DNA of 38,146 nucleotides from Candidatus Obscuribacterales bacterium (lineage in GTDB: Bacteria > Cyanobacteriota > Vampirovibrionia > Obscuribacterales > Obscuribacteraceae), in assembly GCA_019746975.1 (NCBI GenBank), contig JAIERK010000245.1, forward strand, positions 1-38,146, read 5' to 3'. The notes beneath the pieces were generated by a model that did not search any database, was not told the DNA's origin, and was given only the letters and a program-made list of their open reading frames with translations. Both the position numbers and the translations under genes were made by a program. Each line of letters starts with the position of its first letter. Position 1 is the first letter of the stretch. Positions 17,515 through 25,816 of this stretch are shown here, one piece after another.

Positions 17515-18936
17515 GTGCTTTTCAATTCGCTCGAATTCCTTCAATTTTTCTGCATCGTCTTCACATGCTACTATCTGCCGTTTGGTCGCAAACTGCAGCC
17601 GCTTATTCTCATTGCTGCGAGTTTCTATTTCTATTGGCGCGGTGCAAGCGATGTCACCCTGCTGTTGGCGGTTGCGGTGGTAGTCAACGCCGTTGTCAGC
17701 CACGCGCTTCAGGGACGCACAGACTCGCCGCGGTGGCGATTGTTGTTTTTGCTCGGCGTGCTTTTCAACATTGAAGTTCTGTTTGTATTCAAATATGGCT
17801 CGCTGATTCTCGGAACGGCAAATTCAATGGCTGGCTATGATGTCCTCCCGGTCGCACTCGGAAGCCTCATCTACGCACTAGTTCTCCCAATCGGGGTGTC
17901 ATTCTACTGCTTTGAAGGAGTCAGCCTGGTCGTCGACAGCGCAAAAGGTCGATTCGAAAAATCAGGACTCCTCCAACATTTCCAGAACACAGGACTTTTC
18001 ATCGCATTCTTCCCTCACCTGATCTCCGGGCCAATTCTTCGAGCAGCCGAATTCTTCCCGCAGATTCGCCCCAAGTATTTTCGCGACATCAAGTGGCAGG
18101 AGAGCTTCGAGTGGCTTATCCTGGGCTATTTCCTCAAGGTCTTCGTTGCAGACAATCTCTCGGATTTGACCGGCTGGCTCACGTTCCCTGTGACCGAAAT
18201 CGCGGGCACCACCAACAATATCATGCTGTTAATGGGATACTCCGTGAATATCTTCGCCGATTTCGCCGGATATTCGTATATTGCACTGGGACTCGCCAAG
18301 CTGCTCGGTTATTCGATCCCGAATAACTTCAATGCTCCATACATAGCTTGTTCTCTTGGTGAATTTTGGAAGCGGTGGCACATATCATTGTCATCATGGA
18401 TTCGAGACTACCTCTTCATTCCGCTTGGTGGCACTCGCTGCGTATGGTATCGAGCCGCTTTCAACCTCATGTTTGTAATGTTGTTGGGCGGACTATGGCA
18501 TGGCGCCAACTGGAATTACGCAATCTGGGGAGCTTGCCACGGGGGTGGATTGATTGCTGAACACTTAGTCGCCGCACGGCTAAAAATGAAGGAGAGCACT
18601 ATATTATCCTTCATAAAGATGCTCCTCACCTATGCATTCGTAACGCTATGTTGGATACCATTTTTGGTGAAAGAAACAGAGAAGATGCCATTGTTCGTTA
18701 GTTCATTCTTCTTTAGCGGGTATAAACCAATTGACATTTTGCGTGGCAGTATAGTCCTCTTCTACTCCATACCGGTAATACTTCTGCACATGTATTGCTG
18801 GAACAAAGAGCACCAGAGACTCGGTCAGGCGCTTTTCGATAACTGGTTATTCAGAGCTGTCATTGCAGGAATAATGCTTTTCCTGATATTTATAAATCCA
18901 GGTCCGAGCTATGTCTTCATCTACTTCCAATTTTAA
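17515..18936 (+). CDS. MBOAT family membrane-bound O-acyltransferase (AlgI/PatA-like)
   Basis: A 473-residue multi-helix membrane protein. The opening MLFNSLEFLQFF is the usual start of AlgI/DltB-type MBOATs. FFPHLISGPILRAAEFFPQI, DFAGYSYIALGLAKLLGY and EFWKRWHISLSSWIRDYLFI are family signatures. The catalytic histidine is in GGLWHGANWNYAIWG near residue 329. Such proteins carry acyl groups across the membrane for O-acetylation of alginate, cellulose, peptidoglycan or other surface polymers. The start is GTG at 17515, chosen from the family pattern; the ribosome site is weak. The stop overlaps the next gene by 26 bases, so the two are co-translated. Which polymer is modified cannot be told, though the gmd-fcl genes show that polysaccharide is made. 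Confidence 0.95.
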   Translation: MLFNSLEFLQFFCIVFTCYYLPFGRKLQPLILIAASFYFYWRGASDVTLLLAVAVVVNAVVSHALQGRTDSPRWRLLFLLGVLFNIEVLFVFKYGSLILGTANSMAGYDVLPVALGSLIYALVLPIGVSFYCFEGVSLVVDSAKGRFEKSGLLQHFQNTGLFIAFFPHLISGPILRAAEFFPQIRPKYFRDIKWQESFEWLILGYFLKVFVADNLSDLTGWLTFPVTEIAGTTNNIMLLMGYSVNIFADFAGYSYIALGLAKLLGYSIPNNFNAPYIACSLGEFWKRWHISLSSWIRDYLFIPLGGTRCVWYRAAFNLMFVMLLGGLWHGANWNYAIWGACHGGGLIAEHLVAARLKMKESTILSFIKMLLTYAFVTLCWIPFLVKETEKMPLFVSSFFFSGYKPIDILRGSIVLFYSIPVILLHMYCWNKEHQRLGQALFDNWLFRAVIAGIMLFLIFINPGPSYVFIYFQF

Positions 18937-20320
18937 AGAAATCAGAGTTCCGCTGGTGTCTATCGCCGTCGGAGTCGCTCTCGTCGTGCTCTATCACTTC
19001 CTGATCGTAGGATTGAAGGTTCGACCAGGCTGGGTGGTTTCGCCGTTCAAACTCAATGAAGCTGCAGTCGAACGGTACGCATACTCAACAAAACCAGCGT
19101 ACATAGTGGCAATCGGCAGCTCGCTCTTGAATCGACCTGCCGCCCAAATTACCAATGTAAAAGAATTCGAGAATCTTTGCCTGAAAGGTTACTGCTCACT
19201 AGATGGAGCTGTAGTAATTGCAGACACGCATCGATGGCCAAAACTTCTTATAGTCGAAGTCGGGCATACGCTGGAGACAGAGCGGCGTTATCACTTCGAG
19301 GACGAGATTCCCGATTATAGACGCGTGCTCGCCAGGGTGACACCGGTGGTCCGAATTCAATACCAGCCGGCAAGTTTGCTCGTGCGCATCGTCCAAAATT
19401 GGCAAAACAAAATTAACGCAGCAACCTTGACTGCCCAAAGGCAGTTGGAAAGTAGGAATAATCAACCGACAACAAATGCGAAAGATGAAAAACTACAAAT
19501 TCAGATTCAAGGCGAAAAGCCTGGTGCTCGCGTAGAAAATTCCATTCCTAACACTACCAACAGTACTACTAACGGTGAGCGCATCACATCTGATATCAAA
19601 GGCGGTGACAAGAACGAGTCAGTACAGACACACGGCACCGAATTCAACACCGGCAATACTACCGGCACCACTATTGGTACCGATTCCACCCGGACCGTCA
19701 ATAGAACTAGCCCCGATACTGCAAGTAGTACCAATACCTCGACACCTAACAACAAAGACGATAGTGGGACGGCTCAAGACAGCGCACCCTCGCGTCATCA
19801 GCACACCGCCGGACGAATCGACCTGGTAGATCCGTCATTCTTACCGGCCCCCCAAAATGAAGAAGGACGGCGGTCCAAAGAGGCAGCGGTTCGATATGCA
19901 AAAATCGACAAACAAATCAGATCAGATCCGCGCCGACCGGATGCGCCGGGGTCAGGTCAACTTCCCAGGATACAGCGAATGAGCTTGCTGACGCGCAAGA
20001 GATTTCTTCGCAACGTAAAAAGGCTGAGTGCCTACGTGGAGAAGTTCGAGGCGCATGGAACGACGGTGTGTTTCGTCACCGTACCAGAATCACCGGATTA
20101 CATGAAGAGCGCGCGGACAGAACAGCACCGCGAGATCTTGAACAAGTACTTTCCAAGAACAAGGTATAAATGGGTCGAATGGACCGGACCCGAACAATTG
20201 AACACCATCGATGGTGCACACCTCACCGAGCACGACTCGCGCATATTCGCGGACTTTATGGTATCCGAGTTAGGGCCCGTTTGGAAAAGCATCGTACGCG
20301 CCGCGGAACTGATTCGCTGA
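18911..20320 (+). CDS. Membrane-anchored SGNH-like protein, probable MBOAT partner (AlgX/AlgJ-type role)
   Basis: A 469-residue protein. A single N-terminal helix (about 12-34, VPLVSIAVGVALVVLYHFLI) anchors it with the rest outside. YIVAIGSSLLNRP at 64-75 places a Ser (S71) in the position of the SGNH GDS block, and DGAHLTEHDS (D434, H437) matches the DxxH block V. The two halves of the fold are separated by a low-complexity Thr/Asn/Ser/Gly linker at about 205-300, which is unusual; related proteins are compact. By analogy with AlgI-AlgJ/AlgX and PatA-PatB, it would accept the acyl group exported by the MBOAT protein and place it on a glycan. The assignment rests on the motifs and the 26-base overlap with the MBOAT gene. 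Confidence 0.7.
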   Translation: MSSSTSNFKEIRVPLVSIAVGVALVVLYHFLIVGLKVRPGWVVSPFKLNEAAVERYAYSTKPAYIVAIGSSLLNRPAAQITNVKEFENLCLKGYCSLDGAVVIADTHRWPKLLIVEVGHTLETERRYHFEDEIPDYRRVLARVTPVVRIQYQPASLLVRIVQNWQNKINAATLTAQRQLESRNNQPTTNAKDEKLQIQIQGEKPGARVENSIPNTTNSTTNGERITSDIKGGDKNESVQTHGTEFNTGNTTGTTIGTDSTRTVNRTSPDTASSTNTSTPNNKDDSGTAQDSAPSRHQHTAGRIDLVDPSFLPAPQNEEGRRSKEAAVRYAKIDKQIRSDPRRPDAPGSGQLPRIQRMSLLTRKRFLRNVKRLSAYVEKFEAHGTTVCFVTVPESPDYMKSARTEQHREILNKYFPRTRYKWVEWTGPEQLNTIDGAHLTEHDSRIFADFMVSELGPVWKSIVRAAELIR

Positions 20321-20542
20321 AAGTAGCGAACTGAGCCTTCAGAAGAACGCACCAGGGACCACCACCTTCTTAACATGGGCTATAAGTAGGTGGAGGCGAG
20401 CAGACGCAGGCGGACAGAGAGTTACAAAATGCAGCAAAGAAGATTCTTGCGACGGCGCGCACCGCACTAGCCCGTGCAGAACTTAGAAATTTACCGGCTA
20501 ATAAGCCCGGGAATCTCACATCCTTCAGAGCTGAGAAAAATG
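20321..20542. other. Convergent gap between SGNH-like gene and pqqDE
   Basis: A 222-base gap where two transcripts converge. The only structure I see is a short bulged stem around ACCGGCT and AGCCCGG (20493-20510), flanked by AT-rich sequence (a T-poor run), which might act as a weak bidirectional terminator. No gene is visible. Confidence 0.25.
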
Positions 20543-22210
20543 TCAAAAAGCTCCGCGATAACTAAGCTCTGCAGGTTCTTCCGAATTTCTCGACTCAACT
20601 AACTCATCGATTAGCTGTCTTCTTGTCGACTTGGTACAAACCGGATCTGCTTCTGATGCATCACCGGTCAGAATGAAAGCCTGGCAGCGACAACCGCCGA
20701 AATCTACTTCCTTTCTCTCGCAGGTCAGACAAGGCTCTTTCATCCAATCGTAACCACGATAGCGGTTGAACGCATCAGATTCATTCCAGATCCAACCCAA
20801 TTGCGAGCGCCTTGCCGAAGGAAACTCAATGGAGTCGATCTGTTCTGCAGCCGCGCATGGCAGAGCGATACCGTTAGGCGTAATGATCAACTGCCGCTGT
20901 GCCCAGCCGCCCGAGCAGGGCTTAGGGAAATCCTCGAAATAATCCGGCATAACCCAAACAATCTCGACGTTTGTGTCGTTCAGATCAACAGTACGCCACC
21001 GCTCAACTACCTGTTTCGCTTCCTTCAATTGCGATAAAGTAGGAAGTAATACCGAGCGGTTGACTAGAGCCCATCCATAGTATTGACAATTTGCTATCTC
21101 GATGCGACGGGCACCATATGAGGTGCAAAGCTTCAAAATCGAATCGAGCCGACAAATGTTTAGCGCACTGAGCACCACATTCAATGTCAGTGGAAGTCCC
21201 GATTGAGAGAGCATTTGAGCAGATTCACATTTCGAGCGCAAGGCATTTACTCCGGATATCTTCCGCGAAGTCGCCTCATCATCGGATTGAAAACTAAGTT
21301 GCACAGAACAAAGACCTGCGGACTTAAGAGCTTCCAGCAAGTGTTCTGTCAGGCCAACTCCACTGGTTATAAGGTTCGAGTAAATGTCGAGTTCAGTGCA
21401 AGTCCTAACTATCTCTATCAGATCAGGTCTTGCCAATGGCTCTCCGCCAGACAAATGAATCTCCACCACGCCAAGAGCCTTCGCCTGCCGGACGACATCA
21501 ATCCACTCCGATGTCGAGAGTTCTGATCCTCTGTTAGTTAGATCGACCGGATTCGAGCAGTACAGACACTGCAGTGGACACCGATGCGTGAGCTCCACAG
21601 TCAACCCGTAAGGCGGCTGAACCGAGCGAGGCAAACTACCTGCTCTGCTGGTATGGCAGGCGTCCCGTGACATGTTCAGTGCCCAACTTGGTGCGCAATC
21701 CTCTGGGTGAACCGGTGCGCTGCCCAGTGTTTGAACAGGTACGCTGCCCGGTGAGTGCTCCGGTGCGCTGTCCGGTTTGTGCACAGGTGCGCTGTCCGGT
21801 TTGTGAACCGGTACGCTGTCCGGTGTGCTGCCCGAAGTGTCGTTCGGTGTGAGGTCAGTCAAACCGTTCGACGTATGACGCAGTAAACCTCCCCGCATGT
21901 TTGCTCCTTCAACTGATCCATGAAATTCAGAATGAATCCCTACCCAGCCGCGGCTCAATGCATCCTGCAAGAATACTTTCGCCTCTTCCAGGTAATCTGG
22001 ATTTTCTCCATACTCAGAAATCATCTCGTTGAGAACGTCTGCGAAAGCTTTCGTCCCATCACTCATTGAGAGCAGCAAAAAGGCAGTGCGGTTGAGCTTA
22101 ACAACTCGTTCGGGCAGTAATAGAAGGTATTCGTCTCGCGCTGTATCGTGCCTGAGCCGGCAGGCGGAATCAAGATTTAGTCGGACGTCTTTGGAAAAAT
22201 CGCCTTTCAT
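20543..22210 (-). CDS. pqqDE: PqqD-PqqE fusion: PQQ precursor chaperone and radical SAM glutamate-tyrosine cross-linker
   Basis: A 555-residue fusion. Residues about 8-95 match PqqD (CRLRHDTARDEYLLLLPERV, VVKLNRTAFLLLSM), which binds the PqqA leader and presents it. Residues about 200-555 match PqqE, a radical SAM enzyme that forms the carbon-carbon bond between Glu and Tyr of PqqA. The 4Fe-4S motif is CPLQCLYC (C211, C215, C218). The SPASM region has CSGGWAQRQLIITPNG, LPCAAAEQI, CLTCERKEVDFGGCRC. Between them, residues 132-171 hold five 8-residue repeats of the SAPVHKPD type. The ATG at 22210 lies 22 bases after pqqC and is last in the cluster. PqqD is a separate protein or fused to PqqC in well-known producers; a covalent D-E pair fits their known partnership. 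Confidence 0.95.
   Translation of the reverse strand: MKGDFSKDVRLNLDSACRLRHDTARDEYLLLLPERVVKLNRTAFLLLSMSDGTKAFADVLNEMISEYGENPDYLEEAKVFLQDALSRGWVGIHSEFHGSVEGANMRGGLLRHTSNGLTDLTPNDTSGSTPDSVPVHKPDSAPVHKPDSAPEHSPGSVPVQTLGSAPVHPEDCAPSWALNMSRDACHTSRAGSLPRSVQPPYGLTVELTHRCPLQCLYCSNPVDLTNRGSELSTSEWIDVVRQAKALGVVEIHLSGGEPLARPDLIEIVRTCTELDIYSNLITSGVGLTEHLLEALKSAGLCSVQLSFQSDDEATSRKISGVNALRSKCESAQMLSQSGLPLTLNVVLSALNICRLDSILKLCTSYGARRIEIANCQYYGWALVNRSVLLPTLSQLKEAKQVVERWRTVDLNDTNVEIVWVMPDYFEDFPKPCSGGWAQRQLIITPNGIALPCAAAEQIDSIEFPSARRSQLGWIWNESDAFNRYRGYDWMKEPCLTCERKEVDFGGCRCQAFILTGDASEADPVCTKSTRRQLIDELVESRNSEEPAELSYRGAF
21698..21817 (-). repeat. 24-bp tandem repeat encoding the PqqD-PqqE linker
   Basis: Five units of 24 bases encode SVPVHKPD, SAPVHKPD, SAPEHSPG, SVPVQTLG and SAPVHPED. 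The units diverge but keep the S-x-P-V/E-H/Q frame. The Pro/Ser/His composition suggests a flexible extended linker. The opposite strand is also open and would read a Cys-rich repeat (VRCPVC), which I regard as a shadow. Confidence 0.85.
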
Positions 22211-22232
22211 TTGTTCTCAGGCAACCTCAGTG

Positions 22233-22955
22233 TCAGGTTCTGTCGAGAGTGGACGCAGACCTCGTGCTCGTCCCGTGCTGAATTGCGTCCAACATCGACC
22301 AGAGAACATCGCATTTAAACTTCAGGGCAGCAAGAACATCGTCCTGAAGTTGGACTGTAGTGGCATGAGTCAGCACAAGAGACAAAGCATGGTCTGAATC
22401 TCGCGGAGCCTGCTCCAGTCGGTTTTTAAAGTAATCCAGACCGGCCTGATCGATCCAGGCATAGTGACGTTCTAATATCTCGATGCGTCGTGAAATCAAG
22501 GTTGGTGCGAAGAGCTCAGTTAGCGACGATGCGACGGCTTCGAGCCAAGAACTCTGCCGACAGAAATTAACATACGCATCAACTGCAAATTTAACGCCAG
22601 GCAATATTTCGGAATCCGAGAGCATGGAAGCCGACTCTATTCCAGCAGCTTCGCCAAGGCGCAACCAGGCATCGATGCCGCCGTCCAGCCCATCTCGTCC
22701 ATCATGATCTATAATTCGCTGCAGCCACAACTGACGATCTTCCCTGTTAGGAAGCTTACTCAGCACAATAGCATCTTTGATAGGCAGATTTTTTTGGTAG
22801 TAAAAGCGATTACTGATCCACCTGCGAACCTCACCTCGACTCAATTGACCTGAGTGCATTCGCTGATGGAATGGATGATGATCATGATAGAAGGTGCTGC
22901 CGGAGGTCTTAAGTCGTTCGAGAAATTCGTCTCGCGGCCACGGATCCCTATTCAT
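22233..22955 (-). CDS. pqqC: Pyrroloquinoline-quinone synthase PqqC
   Basis: A 240-residue all-helical oxidase that performs the last ring closure and oxidation of PQQ synthesis without a metal or flavin. Family features include HPFHQRMHSGQLSRGEVRRW, NRFYYQKNLPIKDAIVLSKL, IDHDG and ERHYAWIDQAGLDYFKNRL. Length agrees with the Klebsiella and Methylobacterium enzymes. The ATG at 22955 has GAGG seven bases upstream; a TTG directly before it is in frame and less likely. The gene sits between pqqB and pqqDE. Confidence 0.95.
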   Translation of the reverse strand: MNRDPWPRDEFLERLKTSGSTFYHDHHPFHQRMHSGQLSRGEVRRWISNRFYYQKNLPIKDAIVLSKLPNREDRQLWLQRIIDHDGRDGLDGGIDAWLRLGEAAGIESASMLSDSEILPGVKFAVDAYVNFCRQSSWLEAVASSLTELFAPTLISRRIEILERHYAWIDQAGLDYFKNRLEQAPRDSDHALSLVLTHATTVQLQDDVLAALKFKCDVLWSMLDAIQHGTSTRSASTLDRT

Positions 22956-23190
22956 CAATAACCTCGGAAGAGGACGTCAGTGAGCGGATAAACTAGAGCA
23001 GCAGTATAGACGAATTGCTCAAATTTGTCTCGGCGATTGAAGCGGTGAGCAGCATGATGTGCTGATCAATTCAATGTTAGTACCGACAGCTTCTCAAGTC
23101 CGCGCAATCTCACTTGAGTGTCATTTAAACGAGCTCGTTTTGCATAGCACCCAATTCACGGGGTGCGCACCGTGACATCGTGCTAAATCT
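22956..23190. other. Gap between pqqB and pqqC
   Basis: A 235-base gap inside the pqq cluster, larger than usual for an operon. The minus strand may contain a separate promoter for pqqC-pqqDE. I see no gene and no clear hairpin. The AT-rich area around 23120-23150 is a possible promoter zone only. Confidence 0.25.
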
Positions 23191-24126
23191 TCATATGCAG
23201 AGTAACAAACCATCGTCAACCACTTCAATCTCGGAGTCGGACAGAACTTTCCTTTCCTCCGAGCCTGGCAACATTACGGGATTTGTATTGTTAATATGCA
23301 GAAGTAGAGTCTTTGCGGGCATCTTTCCGAGAAGGCGTCTTCTCGCATTGACTTTTTTGATACCACTTATAATACCAGCATCACCAAACAGAGGGAGATG
23401 TCCCATCTGGGAAGCGGTCCTACCCGTAACTCCAGCTCGCTGGAGATCGTCCTCATAGCAAAACGTGCCGTCAAGCAGTATGTAGTCAGAATCGACTATT
23501 CCATCTATTATGTCATCGTCGAATCGGCCTAACTGCGGCAAAATTGCAACGCTGCCACCAGAAGTGACGTCCTCAAATCGATAGCCAATCACCCAATCCG
23601 AGGAAGATTCGTCGGGCTCTGTTTCCACATATCGCGGTGGTTTTCGATCGACGAAAAATGGATTTACCCGCAACAACCCGTCTTCGATCTCGACAGGTCG
23701 TCCACTATTCAAACGGCACCACTCTAATGTCGCATACTTGGACAAAATAGAGGCAACTGGAAAAGAGGAAGACATTGCCGTCAGAATCGGAGAGCTGCCG
23801 AATATCCGCAGGTTAGAACCTTCTCGAAGCATCAGCAAGCCGATCGTGTGATCGAGCTCCGCGTCTGTAAGAAAGATACCTCTTATCGGCGTCTCACGAA
23901 CACCGGGTCCCGGATGCAAATCCTTAGTGTTCTCGATTTGCAGTCGAACATCTGGAGTTGCATTTACGAGAAACCAATTGCCCTCTCGAACGCTCAACCC
24001 GATGGATGCGTGGAGCCGTCGAGCAACAGTCGCAGGTGTCGATCTACCAGATTCACAATACTTGCAGTTGCAATTCCACTGGGGAAACCCACCACCAGCA
24101 GCGGTACCAAGAATGACTAGATTCAA
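23191..24126 (-). CDS. pqqB: PqqB, metallo-beta-lactamase-fold hydroxylase of PQQ synthesis
   Basis: A 311-residue protein, typical length. The start (ILGTAAGGGFPQWNCNCKYC) is the family signature, with the zinc-type cysteines C19, C21 and C24. The metal-binding motif FLTDAELDHTIGLL follows near residue 90, and GHLPLFGDAGI lies further on. PqqB is known to hydroxylate the tyrosine ring of the cross-linked Glu-Tyr product with iron. The start codon is TTG at 24126: AAGGGG precedes it at ideal spacing and the family motif begins within seven residues, so no ATG is needed. Confidence 0.95.
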   Translation of the reverse strand: MNLVILGTAAGGGFPQWNCNCKYCESGRSTPATVARRLHASIGLSVREGNWFLVNATPDVRLQIENTKDLHPGPGVRETPIRGIFLTDAELDHTIGLLMLREGSNLRIFGSSPILTAMSSSFPVASILSKYATLEWCRLNSGRPVEIEDGLLRVNPFFVDRKPPRYVETEPDESSSDWVIGYRFEDVTSGGSVAILPQLGRFDDDIIDGIVDSDYILLDGTFCYEDDLQRAGVTGRTASQMGHLPLFGDAGIISGIKKVNARRRLLGKMPAKTLLLHINNTNPVMLPGSEERKVLSDSEIEVVDDGLLLCI

Positions 24127-24293
24127 GTTCGTCCCCTTCCAACGAATTCATCCCGGATTCCGTGTTGCTTCAACACATACTCATAGAACAGGCTACCGGA
24201 GCCCCTGCAGGCATGCGCCATTGCGCTCTAGCTCATGAGGCGGACGCTACTCTCCCAGAAGGCAGGTCAGACCTGGAGTTACAGATCCAAACT

Positions 24294-24482
24294 TCAGGCG
24301 CCATTGCCTGGAATCACGACCTTAGCATCGGTTGATTTCACAGGAGCGATATCCGCATCAACAAGGACTTTATCGGTATACATGTAACCGGTCACCTCCG
24401 ACCCTAAGTCGACGATCTCGTAGGCCGGCTTTTCCCAAACTTTTGAAGTTACAAGCGCGCGATCTTTGTTGTCATAGTTCAT
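24294..24482 (-). CDS. pqqA: PqqA, precursor peptide of PQQ, with long C-terminal tail
   Basis: A 62-residue peptide. The conserved core is WEKPAYEIVDLGSEVTGY: the leader-like W-x-KPA segment, then E29-V-T-G-Y33, the Glu and Tyr four residues apart that PqqE joins to make PQQ. Classic PqqA peptides are about 22-30 residues, so both the N-terminal 15 residues and especially the 29 residues after Tyr33 (MYTDKVLVDADIAPVKSTDA and a short end) are extra. The ATG at 24482 has AGAGGTGA at ideal spacing. A longer frame to 24605 has no ribosome site. First gene of pqqA-B-C-DE. No protease gene (pqqF/G) is present to release the product. Confidence 0.9.
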   Translation of the reverse strand: MNYDNKDRALVTSKVWEKPAYEIVDLGSEVTGYMYTDKVLVDADIAPVKSTDAKVVIPGNGA

Positions 24483-24751
24483 GATAGTCACCTCTTGTTT
24501 GTAACCATAGCACGAAAACTTATTGACAGAAAGGAGGAGATGAGTCGAGGCGTGGAACAGCGCAATCGCTGGAATCGTGACCATCAGCGTTGAAGTACCG
24601 ACCAAGCAAATCGATCAACGTCAAGAGACAAATCCGGATGCGGATATCGTAAAATTGCCCTGTCGCAACTCACTTTTTGACAAGCTCATCTTGCGACTAG
24701 GCTTTGCATCTATTGCAGAGTTTCCGCCAGGTTTTCACGGGGTGCTGAAGA
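24483..24751. promoter_or_regulatory. Divergent promoter region pqqA / alcohol dehydrogenase
   Basis: A 269-base region between divergent genes. For pqqA, a possible extended -10 reads TGCTATGGT on the minus strand (TATGGT at 24504-24509), 21 bases before the start; no good -35 is seen. On the plus strand a TTGACA occurs at 24523-24528 and a very strong Shine-Dalgarno-like AAAGGAGGAG directly touches an ATG at 24540 that opens only 17 codons. A GTG-started frame at 24577-24768 (63 codons) overlaps the dehydrogenase start; it is possible but unsupported. Confidence 0.35.
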
Positions 24752-25804
24752 ATGTCCAATGCAAGTAAGAGTACGTGTGCTGTAAAAACAGCTAAAGTAG
24801 CTCGTGTAGCCCAGCCGAATGGACAGCTCGAATTCGTCGAGAAAGAGCTTGCCGAGCTCAGACCGGACCAGGTGAAGATTCGAGTCCAGGCTTGCGGCAT
24901 CTGCCACAGCGATAGCTTCGCGTTCAAAGGCGGCTTTCCTGGAATGACCTACCCAATCGTGCCAGGTCATGAGATCGCCGGTTTTGTCGAAGAAGTCGGT
25001 AGCGAAGTTACAAGACTAAAAGTTGGAGATCGGGTTGGAGTAGGCTGGCACGGTGGACACTGCACCCAATGCAAAGCTTGTATGAACGGCGACTTCGTTG
25101 CTTGCGCAGAATTGAGAGTTCCTGGCATCACCGTCGATGGTGGCTATGCGCAGTATGCGGTTTTTCAGTCAACAGCCTGCGCGCGGATACCAGAGAATCT
25201 AACAATGGAGGAAGCGGCACCGCTTCTCTGTGCCGGCGTAACTACCTACAACGCCCTACGTCATATCGGAGCGAAGCCGGGAGACACCGTGGCAATTTTA
25301 GGAATCGGAGGATTAGGTCACTTAGGTGTTCAGTTCGCCAACAAAATGGGTTTTAGAACAGTGGCTATCGCCAGAGGCATGGACAAAGCGGACTTCGCAG
25401 AGAAGCTCGGTGCGCATGAGTTCATAAATTCTGAAAGTAGCGATGCGGTGGATAGCCTGGTCAAGTCCGGCGGAGCGAAGGTGATACTATCCGCCATCAC
25501 CAACTCCGATGCCATGACACCATGGATAGAGGCACTCGATCTCGGTGGAAAGATGTTGATAATCGGAGCTGATTTCAAACCCATACAAATCAGTCCTATC
25601 GCTCTGATAGGGCGACGGCGCTCAATCGTGGGTTGGCCCAGCGGCACAGCCAGTGACTCGGAAGACTGCATGAACTTCTGCGCGCTCACAGGAATTCGAC
25701 CAATGATCGAAAAGTTCCCTTTCACCCAAGCGAACGAAGCATACGAGCGTATGATGAGCGGCAAAGCACGATTTCGAGTCGTACTTCAACTCGGCGATAA
25801 CTAG
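24752..25804 (+). CDS. Zinc-dependent NAD(P) alcohol dehydrogenase (medium chain)
   Basis: A 350-residue medium-chain dehydrogenase close to the cinnamyl/YahK-type alcohol dehydrogenases. Catalytic zinc ligands are seen in CGICHSD (C51) and GHEIAG (H73). The structural zinc loop C104, C107, C110, C118 has the canonical 2-2-7 spacing. The cofactor motif GIGGLGHLGVQFA lies in the Rossmann domain. It oxidises alcohols or reduces aldehydes; the substrate is unknown. It uses a nicotinamide cofactor and not PQQ, so the closeness to pqqA is notable but does not show a shared pathway. It is followed after 12 bases by the endonuclease V gene. Confidence 0.93.
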   Translation: MSNASKSTCAVKTAKVARVAQPNGQLEFVEKELAELRPDQVKIRVQACGICHSDSFAFKGGFPGMTYPIVPGHEIAGFVEEVGSEVTRLKVGDRVGVGWHGGHCTQCKACMNGDFVACAELRVPGITVDGGYAQYAVFQSTACARIPENLTMEEAAPLLCAGVTTYNALRHIGAKPGDTVAILGIGGLGHLGVQFANKMGFRTVAIARGMDKADFAEKLGAHEFINSESSDAVDSLVKSGGAKVILSAITNSDAMTPWIEALDLGGKMLIIGADFKPIQISPIALIGRRRSIVGWPSGTASDSEDCMNFCALTGIRPMIEKFPFTQANEAYERMMSGKARFRVVLQLGDN

Positions 25805-25816
25805 TCGATCGGTCTT

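Noticed and set aside
21667..21852. Plus-strand 61-codon Cys-rich frame with VRCPVC repeats
   Set aside because: It is the complement of the PqqD-PqqE linker repeat, has no ribosome site and no independent support; the minus-strand frame is part of a well-supported gene.
24577..24768. 63-codon GTG-started frame overlapping the dehydrogenase start
   Set aside because: No ribosome site at the GTG; overlap of 17 bases with a certain gene is possible for coupling but nothing else supports it.
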